Origin: Pseudomonas fluorescens
Lineage (GTDB): Bacteria > Pseudomonadota > Gammaproteobacteria > Pseudomonadales > Pseudomonadaceae
Direction of reading: 5' to 3'
NCBI RefSeq assembly: GCF_002837185.1
Contig: NZ_KZ477990.1
Location: 124,001-188,000 of the forward strand
DNA length: 64,000 bases
The notes under the pieces were generated by a model that saw only the letters and a program-made list of their open reading frames with translations, did not search any database and was not told where the DNA came from. The position numbers and the translations under genes are program-made. This document shows, piece after piece, positions 1-8,629 of the stretch (its first letter is position 1; each line of letters begins with the position of its first letter).

Positions 1-628
1 GCTCGATGACTGCAAAGCCCCATTTGGCTTCATCCACCGGCGTAGGCCGCACGCGACGGATTTCCTCGGTGTGCCAGGCCTCGGCGATCAATCGTTGCAA
101 ACGCTCACGGATTTGCTCGCGCTCGGCGCTGGTGAGATCACGGTGATCCTGCAGCGCCAGTTGCGCGGCGATCGCGTCGTACTTCTGGATCAGGGTGCGA
201 CGTGCGACTTCGGTGGGGTGGGCGGTGAGTACCAGTTCGATCTCCAGCCGCGCCAAATGGCGCGCCAGGGATTCATCGCTGTGCCCTTCACTTTGCAGGC
301 GCGCCAACAGTTCGGGCAACACGCGGGACTCGAAGGGCGCCGGCTGCGATTCATCGCGCCGGTGAATCAACTGGTACTGCTCGGCAATGTTGGCCAGGTT
401 GAGGAACTGGTTGAAGGCCCGGGCTACAGGCAGCAGTTCGTCTTCCTGCAGTGGGTTCAGACTCGCGCTGAGTTCATCGCCCGCGCCGCGCCGGTCAGCC
501 TTGGCGCCTTTACGGATCTGCTCGATCTTGTCGAGAAAATCATCGCCGTACTGTTCTCGAATGGTGTTGCCCAACAGTTCACCCAGCAGGTGAACATCCT
601 CACGCAAGCGTGCATCGATATCACTCAT
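1..628 (-). CDS. ppc: Phosphoenolpyruvate carboxylase, N-terminal part (cut by window edge)
   Basis: Reading leftward from the ATG at 628, the product starts [20 protein letters not shown] and contains [14 protein letters not shown], the conserved N-terminal signature of PEP carboxylase (HPTE motif). About 209 codons are in the window and the rest lies beyond position 1. The enzyme carboxylates PEP to oxaloacetate in the cytoplasm to refill the TCA cycle. The gene order ppc / small conserved protein / DUF4398 lipoprotein / OmpA lipoprotein is close to PA3687-PA3692 of P. aeruginosa, which supports the call. Confidence 0.93.
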   Translation of the reverse strand, partial: MSDIDARLREDVHLLGELLGNTIREQYGDDFLDKIEQIRKGAKADRRGAGDELSASLNPLQEDELLPVARAFNQFLNLANIAEQYQLIHRRDESQPAPFESRVLPELLARLQSEGHSDESLARHLARLEIELVLTAHPTEVARRTLIQKYDAIAAQLALQDHRDLTSAEREQIRERLQRLIAEAWHTEEIRRVRPTPVDEAKWGFAVIE

Positions 629-791
629 CAGCCAATCTCCAGCCAGAAATCCGGGACGCGCAGGTGTTCCAGAGTGCCGTCGGCGCAGGTTTCTGACAAG
701 ACACTTTAAACCTTGCCGCTTGCAGCTAGTCTCAAGATCAAGTCGCCGCGTTATCCACACCGGTGGCTGGACACTCATTATTGAGGTTGCC

Positions 792-1136
792 ATGAAAATT
801 CGAGACCTGCCCCAGCATTGGGAAGAGACCGCCAAGGGTCAACTGACCAAAACCGAATACGCCATTCATCTGGATGTGGAGGCCGCCGCGAGGCTGGCCG
901 CCCTGGCCGAGATGTACCCCAAGCGTCACGCCGAAGAGCTGCTCGGCGAGCTGATCGGCGCCGCCCTTGAAGAGCTGGAAGCCAGCTTCCCTTACGTGAA
1001 AGGGCAGCAGGTGATCGCCACCGACGAGGAAGGCGATCCGCTGTATGAAGACGTCGGCCCCACACCGCGATTTCTGACACTGTCACGCCGCTATCTGCAT
1101 GATTTGTCAGCCGGTGCTGACGAACAGAAGCACTGA
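792..1136 (+). CDS. Small conserved protein (annotated in pseudomonads as pilin assembly protein)
   Basis: A 114-residue acidic cytoplasmic protein starting [16 protein letters not shown]. The ATG at 792 was chosen over the upstream in-frame start at 720 because conservation-like sequence starts here and no ribosome site is seen at 720. There is no signal peptide or membrane helix. It contains a stretch like a ribbon-helix-helix or helical segment ([20 protein letters not shown]). It sits divergent from ppc, as its likely counterpart PA3688 does. The 'pilin assembly' name is inherited from databases; nothing in the sequence proves that role. Confidence 0.75.
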   Translation: MKIRDLPQHWEETAKGQLTKTEYAIHLDVEAAARLAALAEMYPKRHAEELLGELIGAALEELEASFPYVKGQQVIATDEEGDPLYEDVGPTPRFLTLSRRYLHDLSAGADEQKH

Positions 1137-1279
1137 TCACAGTTTCCTCCATTCCAATTTAACCCTTGTATTCCGGGCTTTTCAGCGGCCCGGAGTACCG
1201 TTGTGCGTGCTGAAAGTTCCAATTTTCTTAAGCTGACCGATCAGTCAGATATTTTTTTAGGCAAATCGCCATCTTCGCT

Positions 1280-1307
1280 GAACTTTTGAAAAAAGCCTCC
1301 GGTCACA
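1280..1307 (+). promoter_or_regulatory. Candidate AlgU (sigma-22, RpoE-like) promoter
   Basis: GAACTT at 1280-1285 is followed by a 17-base spacer and TCACA at 1303-1307, close to the AlgU consensus GAACTT-N16/17-TCtgA. It ends about 110 bases upstream of the lipoprotein pair. In P. aeruginosa lptF expression is AlgU-dependent, which fits. No transcription start has been measured here. Confidence 0.45.
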
Positions 1308-1417
1308 GCCAGTAAGCCATCACTTGGAACGCTCGTTTGAACTGGCGTCATGTGCTTCGCAGCCGGGCCCGCAAACGAACACCACGATGGATTTTGATGT
1401 TTTTCAGGAGTTACCCA

Positions 1418-1843
1418 ATGGAGTTGAAGACGATGAAGACCAGCACTGCCAAATCCTCGTTTAACCACCTGCGCGGGCTTAAATTGGCCGCGCTGGCAAT
1501 CGGCACCAGCTTCGTTCTGGCAGGTTGCGCCGGTAACCCGCCGACCGAGCAATACGCAGTGACCCAGTCTGCGGTCAACAGCGCGGTCAGCGCCGGCGGC
1601 ACCGAGTTCGCAGCCGTGGAAATGAAGTCGGCCCAGGACAAGCTCAAAGAAGCTGAAATCGCCATGCACGACAAGAACTACGACAAAGCCCGTATGTTGG
1701 CTGAACAAGCCGAGTGGGATGCTCGTGTCGCTGAGCGTAAAGCCCAGGCTGCCAAGGCCGAACAAGCGGTGAAGGATTCCCAGAAAGCAGTTGACGAGTT
1801 GCGTAAGGAAGGCATGCGCCCGGCTGCTATCCAGCAGAAGTAA
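1418..1843 (+). CDS. DUF4398 lipoprotein
   Basis: A 141-residue outer-membrane-type lipoprotein. The ATG at 1418 follows CAGGAG with 7 bases between, so it is preferred to the in-frame ATG at 1433 and to the longer upstream reading. A hydrophobic signal peptide ends in the lipobox LAGC (the Cys of LAGCAG), so the mature protein is probably lipid-anchored. The mature part is a Lys/Glu/Ala-rich helix (residues about 60-135) with DUF4398 features such as KLKEAEIAMHDKNYDKA. It lies 56 bases upstream of lptF and is probably co-transcribed with it; the pair matches PA3691-PA3692. Confidence 0.85.
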   Translation: MELKTMKTSTAKSSFNHLRGLKLAALAIGTSFVLAGCAGNPPTEQYAVTQSAVNSAVSAGGTEFAAVEMKSAQDKLKEAEIAMHDKNYDKARMLAEQAEWDARVAERKAQAAKAEQAVKDSQKAVDELRKEGMRPAAIQQK

Positions 1844-1899
1844 GCCGCTGCCCCTTGATTGCATCGCACCTGATATCGAATTGAAAGGACGACACGACT

Positions 1900-2685
1900 A
1901 TGCGTAAACAATTGATGATCCCTGCCCTGTTGGCGATGAGCGTTGCCTTGGCAGCCTGCTCCACCCCGCCGAACGCGAATCTGGAAAACGCACGGACCAA
2001 CTTCACGGCCCTGCAAACCAACCCGCAGGCTACCAAGCTCGCAGCGCTGGAAACCAAAGACGCCAGTGAATGGCTGGACAAGGCAGACAAGGCCTACCGC
2101 GACAAGGAAGACGAGAAGAAAGTCGACCAACTGGCTTACCTGACCAACCAGCGTGTAGAAGTGGCGAAAGACACCATTTCCCTGCGTGAATCCGAATCCA
2201 AGCTGAAAAACGCTGGCGACGAACGTGCCCGCGCCCTGCTGGACGCCCGTGACGCGCAGATCAAGCAACTGCAAAACAGCTTGAACGCCAAGCAAACCGA
2301 TCGCGGCACCCTGGTGACTTTCGGTGACGTGCTGTTTGCCACCAACAAGTCCGACTTGAAGTCCAGCGGCCTGGTCAACATCACCAAGCTGGCTCAGTTC
2401 CTGCGCGACAACCCGGACCGTAAAGTGATCGTCGAAGGCTACACCGACAGCACCGGTTCCGACTCGTACAACCAGAGCCTGTCCGAGCGCCGTGCAGCTT
2501 CCGTACAGCGTGCACTGGCCCAGCAAGGCGTGGATATTTCGCGCATCGTGACCCAGGGTTACGGCAAGGAATATCCGGTTGCCGACAACGGCAGCGTCTC
2601 CGGCCGTGCGATGAACCGTCGCGTTGAAGTGACGATCTCCAACGACAACCAGCCAGTCAAGCCGCGCTCGTCCGTTGCTAACTGA
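1900..2685 (+). CDS. lptF: OmpA-family lipoprotein LptF
   Basis: A 261-residue protein with a signal peptide ending in lipobox LAAC (Cys about residue 20), a helical DUF4398-like region (about 25-120) and a C-terminal OmpA peptidoglycan-binding domain (about 145-250) with VIVEGYTDSTGS and NRRVEVTI. It should anchor in the outer membrane and bind peptidoglycan non-covalently. Start ATG follows GAAAGGA. The gene ends in a strong terminator at 2702. The homologous lptF of P. aeruginosa is AlgU-controlled and linked to envelope stress survival; a similar role here is inferred from family and context. Confidence 0.85.
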   Translation: MRKQLMIPALLAMSVALAACSTPPNANLENARTNFTALQTNPQATKLAALETKDASEWLDKADKAYRDKEDEKKVDQLAYLTNQRVEVAKDTISLRESESKLKNAGDERARALLDARDAQIKQLQNSLNAKQTDRGTLVTFGDVLFATNKSDLKSSGLVNITKLAQFLRDNPDRKVIVEGYTDSTGSDSYNQSLSERRAASVQRALAQQGVDISRIVTQGYGKEYPVADNGSVSGRAMNRRVEVTISNDNQPVKPRSSVAN

Positions 2686-2701
2686 TTGATTGAAGCGGCA
2701 T

Positions 2702-2731
2702 AAAAAACCCACCTCACGGTGGGTTTTTTTT
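2702..2731 (+). terminator. Rho-independent terminator after lptF
   Basis: AAAACCCACC and GGTGGGTTTT pair around a short TCAC loop and are followed by a run of eight T. It lies 17 bases past the lptF stop codon. Confidence 0.85.
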
Positions 2732-2908
2732 GGGCTCGTCGAACTGTACGGTACGACCGGTATCATCAGCCGGCATTTGAATCTGCGCACCCGCCTGCTT
2801 ATCTACCTGGCTATCAAGCCTGCTGCGGCGAGCAGCTTCCTGTTCAATCGCCACATGCTGCCTTGCCATGATCAGCATATTTTCCAGCACTGGAATCTTG
2901 AATTCCAT
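2714..2908 (-). CDS. Possible small protein (64 aa), unknown
   Basis: Reading leftward, ATG at 2908 is preceded by GAGGCGAGG. The product (MEFKIPVLENMLIMARQHVA...) is a soluble, charged 64-residue peptide ending in PKKNPP. Its stop codon falls inside the lptF terminator hairpin, which is odd for a real gene. No family recognised. It is included because start, ribosome site and composition are plausible. Confidence 0.35.
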   Translation of the reverse strand: MEFKIPVLENMLIMARQHVAIEQEAARRSRLDSQVDKQAGAQIQMPADDTGRTVQFDEPKKNPP

Positions 2909-3009
2909 CCTCGCCTCAAACCGTGTGAGTGACAACGCTTTGTGTGGTATCTGACGAAATAAGGTTCCAGGCATTCCTGCCGAGACCGACGACTGGCCAT
3001 GTGATACAC

Positions 3010-3038
3010 AAAAAAAACCGCCCCTACAGGCGGTTTTT
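3010..3038 (-). terminator. Rho-independent terminator after the Gly/Gln-rich gene
   Basis: On the minus strand ACCGCC-(6 nt loop)-GGCGGT is followed by eight T. It begins about 14 bases past the stop of the gene at 3052-3435. Confidence 0.8.
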
Positions 3039-3051
3039 CCCAGCAGCTTGA

Positions 3052-3435
3052 TCAGTTGCCGATTTGGCCTGAACCTTGATAGTCCGGCTGCTGGATCTGG
3101 CCCTGGCCCGCGTTCTGCCCACCGCTTTGGCCATCTTCCGCGCCTTGAGCGCCCTGCGCACCTTGAGCGCCTTGCGCACCGTCGGCTTTCTGCGCGAGCA
3201 GCTTCTTCAGCAGCTCCTCCAACGCCTTGAGGGGATCCTCCCCACCGGCACCACTATTTCCCTGGCTGCCTTGAGAGCCTTTCGCTTTAAGGTTCTGGAT
3301 CTGATTTTGTACATCGTTAATCTGCTTGTCGAGGCCTTGAGAGCCTTCCTGGCTATTGCCAGCGCCGCTCGCACCACCCATGCCACCCATGCCACCCATG
3401 TTTCCGGCACCCGACATTCCGTTGATTCCTGCCAT
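3052..3435 (-). CDS. Gly/Gln-rich low-complexity protein (FlxA-like or harpin-like composition)
   Basis: 127 residues, no Cys, no signal peptide or membrane helix. The N-terminus is Gly/Met-rich (MGGMGGMGGAS, residues 13-23). A short amphipathic coiled-coil segment follows (LDKQINDVQNQIQNLKAKG, about 35-53), then a Leu/Lys helix (PLKALEELLKKLLAQK). It then has four GAQ triplets in tandem and a Gln/Gly-rich tail. The coiled-coil resembles FlxA-like proteins, while the composition (Gly/Gln-rich, Cys-free) resembles harpins. Neither assignment is firm. It has its own terminator. Confidence 0.65.
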   Translation of the reverse strand: MAGINGMSGAGNMGGMGGMGGASGAGNSQEGSQGLDKQINDVQNQIQNLKAKGSQGSQGNSGAGGEDPLKALEELLKKLLAQKADGAQGAQGAQGAQGAEDGQSGGQNAGQGQIQQPDYQGSGQIGN

Positions 3436-3602
3436 AAATGCTCACCCCTATCAATGAATAAAATGGGCCGATCAGCAGCGCCAATCAGCCCATAATCTGT
3501 GGTGGATGAGTCAGGATGGTTCCGCCCAGCCCAATGACTGACCGGCTTTAAATCAATAATCCGTACGAGTGGCGGCACTTTCCCACGACGGGCGAGCAGC
3601 AT

Positions 3603-3929
3603 TCATTGTTGCAATTGCGGGGTTTCTTGCCCGATACAGCGCACTGCCTGTTTCTTGTTGTTCACCAGTACGCCGCTCAGGCCTTTCTGGTCGGTATCGA
3701 ACATCACCAGCACGCCCTCGACGCACTGCGCCACTTGCGCGGCAGGGGTCAGTGAAACCTTGTAGTCCTCACCCGGCACGGTCTTGAGCATCGTGAATTC
3801 ACTGAGCAGCAGCGCATCTTCCGGCTTGGCGAAGTGCAGGTAGCCGTAGTACCACAAACAACCGACCGTACCGATAATGGTGCCGATCCCCGTGAGAATC
3901 AGCGGGATCATGTTGCGCTCTTCACTCAT
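3603..3929 (-). CDS. Small membrane-anchored protein, unknown
   Basis: 108 residues with one N-terminal membrane helix (IPLILTGIGTIIGTVGCLWYY, about 8-28, quoted in part) and a soluble domain of about 75 residues containing two Cys that could pair (AQCVEG and VRCIGQ). The start ATGA overlaps the stop of the upstream hydrolase gene by 3 bases, with GAGAG as ribosome site, so the two are translationally coupled. No family recognised. Confidence 0.7.
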   Translation of the reverse strand: MSEERNMIPLILTGIGTIIGTVGCLWYYGYLHFAKPEDALLLSEFTMLKTVPGEDYKVSLTPAAQVAQCVEGVLVMFDTDQKGLSGVLVNNKKQAVRCIGQETPQLQQ

Positions 3930-4831
3930 TGCGGGCTCTCTGATGGGTCAACTTTAGAAAGGGGGTAATTCGGAATTTCGCCCAGACGCCGCAGGCCGTT
4001 GAAATGCTGCGGGTCATCCAGGTAACGCAGCATGACGGTCTGCCAGGTCTTGTCGGCAAACGTCTGCACATGCCCGCCTCGCGTCAGCTGCAGCACCCTG
4101 GGCGGTGGCGCGGCTTGATACAGGCGTAGGCCGTTGGACACAGGCACAATCGGATCATCCAGGCTGTGAAACAGCAGTTTGGGAACGCCCGTGAGCTGGG
4201 GCATGGCGTTGATCGCGCTGTCGGCGTCGGGCACCAGCCAGGACAGAGGCACCTGCAACGGCCATGTTAACCAGGATGTGCCTAGGGCAAATTGTCCCAC
4301 GTCACGATAACTGGCAGGCACACCATCCAATACCAGGGCCTTGAGCCGGGATTGGCGCTCGGGGTGAGCGGCCAGATAATGCACGGCCAAGGCGCCGCCC
4401 AGGCTCTGGCCAAGCACTACCAACGGCTGCCCCTGGGCTTCGGGCGCCTGATCCAGCCAGCTGAAGGCAGCGTCCACGTCCTGATAGATTGCCGGCAATG
4501 ACGGCTTGCCTTGCGAAAGCCCATAACCGCGATAGTCAAGCAACAGCACCTGGTAGCCCTGCTCCGGCAACCACCAACTGCCGCCCAGATGCCACGCCAG
4601 GTTGCCACCGTTGCCGTGCAGGTGCAGCACAGTGCCTTTGAGGGGCACGCCAGGCTTGGCCGGCAGCCACCAGGCGTGCAGTTTCACGCCGTCGGCGGTG
4701 GTGAGGGTGACGTCGCGATACGCCAGGTGGGCTTTTTCCGGCGTGAACGGCAGGCCGGGCTCCGGGTAGAACAGCAGGGCGCTGCAGCCGTTCAATGTCA
4801 GTAGCAGGCACAGAATGCCGAGGATTCTCAT
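3926..4831 (-). CDS. Alpha/beta-hydrolase lipoprotein
   Basis: 301 residues. The signal peptide ends in LNGC (lipobox-like), so it is probably a lipoprotein. The alpha/beta hydrolase fold is shown by HGNGGN (oxyanion region, about 72-77), the nucleophile elbow GQSLGG (about 141-146), an Asp in LDDPIVP and a His in GGHVQTF, giving a Ser-Asp-His triad. It resembles the YfhR/BEM46 group of hydrolases. The substrate is unknown. It is co-transcribed with the small membrane protein that overlaps its end. Confidence 0.82.
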   Translation of the reverse strand: MRILGILCLLLTLNGCSALLFYPEPGLPFTPEKAHLAYRDVTLTTADGVKLHAWWLPAKPGVPLKGTVLHLHGNGGNLAWHLGGSWWLPEQGYQVLLLDYRGYGLSQGKPSLPAIYQDVDAAFSWLDQAPEAQGQPLVVLGQSLGGALAVHYLAAHPERQSRLKALVLDGVPASYRDVGQFALGTSWLTWPLQVPLSWLVPDADSAINAMPQLTGVPKLLFHSLDDPIVPVSNGLRLYQAAPPPRVLQLTRGGHVQTFADKTWQTVMLRYLDDPQHFNGLRRLGEIPNYPLSKVDPSESPQ

Positions 4832-4898
4832 CCGTTGAAGCCTCGTGAGTGAGATGAAATTGGCGAGCTTGGGAGATCCCAGGTGAACTCCCGCGCGG

Positions 4899-6176
4899 TC
4901 AAAGGATATTGGAATAGTCAGCCTCGATCCGGTCCAGGCTCAAATGGTTGAGAAAGTTGGAAAAGCACATCCAGGCCGCCAGTGCGTTCATGTCGCGGAA
5001 CTGTTCGGGCAGGTACTTGGGCGGCACGACCAGGCCTTCGTCGACCAGTTGGCGCAAGGTGCGCATATCTTCGAGCGTGGTCTTGCCGCAGAACAACAAC
5101 GGCACCTGTTCCAGCTTGCCCTTGCGCACGGCCAACTGGATGTAGTTGTAGACCATGATAAAGCCCTTGAGGTAGGACAAATCCTTGGTAAACGGCAGGC
5201 CGGTCGGCACCGAGCCACGGAACACACGGCTGGCGTTGCCGTAGCTTTCAGCCATTTCAAAGCCTTGCTCGCGGAAGAACTCGAACACCTGCAGGAAGTC
5301 GGCGCCCTCCTCCACCATATGGATGGCGCGGGTGCGGTTGGTCAGTTTGCGCAGCCGGCTGGGGTATGAGGCAAACGTGATGATTTCCATCAGGATCGCC
5401 AGGCCTTCCTGAGTCACGGTGGACGAGGGCGGCCCCTTGGACAGGAACGTGCAGATCGGCTGGTTCTGGCCATTGAGGGTGGTGCCCACATGCACCAGGC
5501 CTTCGTGCACTTCCAGGGCGCGCACGTCACGGTCGTTGAACATCGCGTCGGCGCGGATCTTGATGTAGTCGGCGCCCGCGGCTGCGTCGGCGACGATGCC
5601 ATCGGATTCGAACACACGGATGGTCTCCTCGGCCTCGCCGAACACCTTGTTCAAGCGTGTTTGCAGCAAGGCGACGGCATCCTTGGCGGTGAGGGTCTTG
5701 GCTTCGTCCTTGAGGTCGCCACGGCCGTCGATATTGTTCAGATAGTCCGAGAGCATCAGGCCCAGGTCCGCCAGCGTCGGGTCGCCGGCGTGGAAGGCGT
5801 CGGAAGCGGCGCCGTAGAGTTCCTGGGAGATCAGGCCGAAGTCCTCGGTGCCACGGGCTTCGAGCATCCGCACGACCATGCGGTATTCCCGGCACATGCG
5901 GCGCATGATCTGCCCTACCGGGCTGAACTGGCCGAGACGCCGGGTAATGTCGCGCTCGATGTTCTGGAACTCCAGCTTGACCGCGCTCGAATCGAACGAC
6001 AACGGCCGGTTCAGGTAGTAATCGCGATCCACGGCGGGCATGGCCTTGCCCTTGGCCTTGAGAAAGCCCTGGCGAATGTTTTCGTCCCACTTCACGGCGT
6101 CGAGGACGCGGATCGGCGTTTGCGCCAGCACAATGCGATCGGACAAGCTGCGTATCGTCTGCTGGTAATCGTCCAC
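4899..6176 (-). CDS. DUF1704 / QEGLA-motif protein (predicted metallocarboxypeptidase)
   Basis: 425 residues. It carries HEGLVH (residues 224-229), an HExxxH zinc-type motif, and TQEGLA (255-260), which gives the family its name (flavohemoglobin expression-modulating QEGLA motif protein, TIGR02421/DUF1704). The eukaryotic members (MATCAP/KIAA0895L) are tubulin tyrosine carboxypeptidases using this HExxxH plus Glu arrangement, so a peptidase role for the bacterial protein is a reasonable inference; its substrate is unknown. It lies 35 bases downstream of a TetR gene on the same strand and is likely controlled by it. Confidence 0.85.
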   Translation of the reverse strand: MDDYQQTIRSLSDRIVLAQTPIRVLDAVKWDENIRQGFLKAKGKAMPAVDRDYYLNRPLSFDSSAVKLEFQNIERDITRRLGQFSPVGQIMRRMCREYRMVVRMLEARGTEDFGLISQELYGAASDAFHAGDPTLADLGLMLSDYLNNIDGRGDLKDEAKTLTAKDAVALLQTRLNKVFGEAEETIRVFESDGIVADAAAGADYIKIRADAMFNDRDVRALEVHEGLVHVGTTLNGQNQPICTFLSKGPPSSTVTQEGLAILMEIITFASYPSRLRKLTNRTRAIHMVEEGADFLQVFEFFREQGFEMAESYGNASRVFRGSVPTGLPFTKDLSYLKGFIMVYNYIQLAVRKGKLEQVPLLFCGKTTLEDMRTLRQLVDEGLVVPPKYLPEQFRDMNALAAWMCFSNFLNHLSLDRIEADYSNIL

Positions 6177-6211
6177 CCGGTGCTTCCTCTTTGAACGTGG
6201 CCTTTCTGGTA

Positions 6212-6916
6212 TCAGACTGAAGCCAACACCAAGTGCATGTAACGCTTGAGTATCTCCAGCATTTCGTCACCGGTCAGCGGCTCTGCGCTGCCCAACAGGC
6301 CCTGATATTCCATCCGACTGATAATCGCCGTCAACACCTTGGCATCCTGCTGCGGCTCGCGCGAGCCCAATACCTGGAAAAACTGCCCGGTGCCTTGCAA
6401 CAGAATCTGTTGGTGGGAACGCACCAGTTCGGCAAGGCGCGGATTCAACAAGGCTTCCTGGCGAAAGGCCTGCTCGGCCATCAGGTATTCACGACGGTTG
6501 GTCAGTTGGCGCTGCACATAGTCGGCGGTCAGCCGCGCAATGTCATCGGCCAGCTGCGAGCGCGACGCCGGGCTGCCATCACCATAGGCGACCATCTCGC
6601 GCAGCAGGCCTTCGTTGCGCACCCACAGTTTGCCCATGAACGCGGCGCTGCGTTCGACGTATTGGGCGAAGGTATCGGTGAGCAGGTCATCGATGTCTTT
6701 GAAGTAGTAGGTGGTGGCCGACAACGGCACGCCGGCCTCCGCCGCCACGGCCCGGTGACGTACCGCACGTACCCCGTCGCGTACCACGATGCGCATGGCC
6801 GCATCGAGAATGTCTTGCCGGCGTTGTTCGCTGCCCCGGCGGCTGGCCTTGCGGCCCTGGTACTGGACGCTATCGGCCACAGAGGCAGCAACGGAAGAAG
6901 GGGAATAAAGTTGCAA
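6212..6916 (-). CDS. TetR-family transcriptional regulator
   Basis: 234 residues as drawn. An N-terminal helix-turn-helix domain runs from about residue 32 to 75 (QDILDAAMRIVVRDGVRAVR, then AEAGVPLSATTYYF), the TetR recognition-helix pattern. The C-terminal part is an all-helical ligand domain. The start is uncertain: the only start giving a ribosome site is a TTG at 6916 with GGAG 8 bases upstream, and both lie in an interspersed repeat. A GTG 12 codons later is the alternative. It is likely the regulator of the downstream QEGLA gene. Confidence 0.8.
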   Translation of the reverse strand: MQLYSPSSVAASVADSVQYQGRKASRRGSEQRRQDILDAAMRIVVRDGVRAVRHRAVAAEAGVPLSATTYYFKDIDDLLTDTFAQYVERSAAFMGKLWVRNEGLLREMVAYGDGSPASRSQLADDIARLTADYVQRQLTNRREYLMAEQAFRQEALLNPRLAELVRSHQQILLQGTGQFFQVLGSREPQQDAKVLTAIISRMEYQGLLGSAEPLTGDEMLEILKRYMHLVLASV

Positions 6917-6987
6917 GCTTCAAGCTCCAAGCGACAAGTTAAGGCGGACACGGAAAGCTTGCAGCTTGCGGCTTGACGCTTGCGCCC
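6911..6987. repeat. Interspersed CTTGCAGCTTG-type intergenic repeat
   Basis: Contains GCAAGCTTCAAGCTCCAAG on one side and CTTGCAGCTTGCGGCTTG on the other, forming an imperfect inverted repeat. A related copy lies at 28445-28500. Such elements occur between genes in many Pseudomonas genomes. This copy seems to provide the start region of the TetR gene. Confidence 0.6.
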
Positions 6988-6994
6988 TTGAGTC

Positions 6995-7025
6995 AAAAAA
7001 AAGCCGCCTTACTAGGAAGGCGGCT
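6995..7025 (-). terminator. Rho-independent terminator of lysS
   Basis: On the minus strand AGCCGCCTT and AAGGCGGCT pair (9 bp) with a 6-base loop and are followed by eight T. It begins directly past the lysS stop at 7031. Confidence 0.88.
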
Positions 7026-7030
7026 GCTTT

Positions 7031-8533
7031 TTATGCTTGTGGCCGCATGTGCGGGAACAAGATCACATCGCGAATCGACGGCGAGTTGGTGAGCAGCATC
7101 ACCAGGCGGTCGATGCCGATACCTTCACCGGCGGTGGGCGGCATGCCGTATTCCAGGGCACGTACGAAGTCGGCATCGTAGTGCATGGCTTCATCATCGC
7201 CGGCGTCCTTGTCGGCCACCTGCGCCATGAAGCGCTCGGCCTGATCTTCCGCGTCGTTAAGCTCGGAATAGGCGTTGGCGATTTCACGGCCGCCAATGAA
7301 CAGCTCGAAACGGTCGGTAACGTTCGGGTTGTCGTCGTTACGACGCGCCAGCGGCGACACTTCGAACGGGTACTGGGTAATGAAGTGCGGCTGTTCCAGC
7401 TTGTGCTCGACCAGCTCTTCGAAAATCATCACCTGCAGTTTGCCCAGGCCTTCGAAGCCCAGCACCTTGGCGCCGGCTTTTTTGGCGATGGCGCGGGCCT
7501 TGTCGATGTCGTTCAGATCGTCAGCGGTCAACTCAGGGTTGTACTTGAGGATCGAGTCGAACACCGACAGGCGCACGAACGGCTCGCCGAAGTGGAATAC
7601 CTTGTCGCCGTATGGCACGTCGGTGCTGCCCAGCACCAGCTGCGCCAGTTCGCGGAACAGTTCTTCGGTCAGGTCCATGTTGTCTTCGTAGTCGGCGTAG
7701 GCCTGGTAGAACTCCAACATGGTGAATTCAGGGTTGTGCCGGGTCGAGACGCCTTCGTTACGGAAGTTGCGGTTGATCTCGAACACCTTCTCGAAACCGC
7801 CGACCACCAGGCGCTTGAGGTACAGCTCCGGCGCGATCCGCAGGAACATTGGCAGGTCCAGCGCATTGTGGTGGGTTTCGAACGGCTTGGCCGCAGCGCC
7901 ACCCGGGATGGTTTGCAGCATCGGCGTTTCCACTTCAAGGAAATCACGCTGGGCCAGGAAGCTGCGGATGTGGGCGATGACCTGCGAACGCACGCGGAAG
8001 GTCTGGCGCACGTCTTCGTTGACGATCAGGTCAACATAGCGTTGGCGGTAGCGCTGCTCGGTGTCGGTGAGGCCGTGGTGCTTGTCCGGCAGCGGGCGCA
8101 GGGACTTGGTCAGCAGACGCACGCTGGTCATCTCGACGTACAGGTCACCCTTGCCGGAACGGGCCAGGGTGCCTTCGGCTGCGATGATGTCGCCCATGTC
8201 CCAGGTTTTCACCGAAGCCAGGGTTTCTTCGCAAAGGGTCTTGCGGTTGACGTAGACCTGGATGCGCCCGGTCATGTCCTGGATCACCATGAACGAGCCA
8301 CGGTTGAGCATGATGCGACCCGCCACCTTGACCGGGATCGCCGCTTCTGCCAGCTCTTCCTTGGTCTTGTCCGCGTACTGTTTCTGCAGGGCATCGCAGT
8401 AATTGTCGCGGCGGAAGTCGTTGGGGAAGGCGTTACCCTTGGCGCGCTCGGCAGCAAGCTTTTCCTTGCGCAGGGCGATCAGGGAGTTTTCTTCCTGTTG
8501 CAGGGCTTGCGGGTCGAGTTGTTGGTCGCTCAT
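7031..8533 (-). CDS. lysS: Lysyl-tRNA synthetase, class II
   Basis: 500 residues, the usual length. An N-terminal OB-fold anticodon-binding domain (about 60-150) is followed by the class II catalytic core with motif 2 ([15 protein letters not shown], about 265-280) and motif 3 ([11 protein letters not shown], near residue 480). It charges tRNA-Lys with lysine. It follows prfB on the same strand, the conserved prfB-lysS arrangement, and ends in a strong terminator. Confidence 0.97.
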   Translation of the reverse strand: MSDQQLDPQALQQEENSLIALRKEKLAAERAKGNAFPNDFRRDNYCDALQKQYADKTKEELAEAAIPVKVAGRIMLNRGSFMVIQDMTGRIQVYVNRKTLCEETLASVKTWDMGDIIAAEGTLARSGKGDLYVEMTSVRLLTKSLRPLPDKHHGLTDTEQRYRQRYVDLIVNEDVRQTFRVRSQVIAHIRSFLAQRDFLEVETPMLQTIPGGAAAKPFETHHNALDLPMFLRIAPELYLKRLVVGGFEKVFEINRNFRNEGVSTRHNPEFTMLEFYQAYADYEDNMDLTEELFRELAQLVLGSTDVPYGDKVFHFGEPFVRLSVFDSILKYNPELTADDLNDIDKARAIAKKAGAKVLGFEGLGKLQVMIFEELVEHKLEQPHFITQYPFEVSPLARRNDDNPNVTDRFELFIGGREIANAYSELNDAEDQAERFMAQVADKDAGDDEAMHYDADFVRALEYGMPPTAGEGIGIDRLVMLLTNSPSIRDVILFPHMRPQA

Positions 8534-8562
8534 GTCTTAAATTTTCCATCAAGGTTCGTTGC

Positions 8563-8583
8563 CCCCAGGCCTGCGGCCTGGGG
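8563..8583. repeat. Perfect hairpin in the prfB-lysS spacer
   Basis: CCCCAGGCC and GGCCTGGGG pair (9 bp) around a TGC loop. No T-tract follows on either strand, so it is not a standard terminator. It may stabilise or process the prfB-lysS transcript. Confidence 0.6.
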
Positions 8584-8629
8584 ATCGCAGGGCAAGGACT
8601 AGACGTCCCCCCCGCTCCCACAGAGGGTG

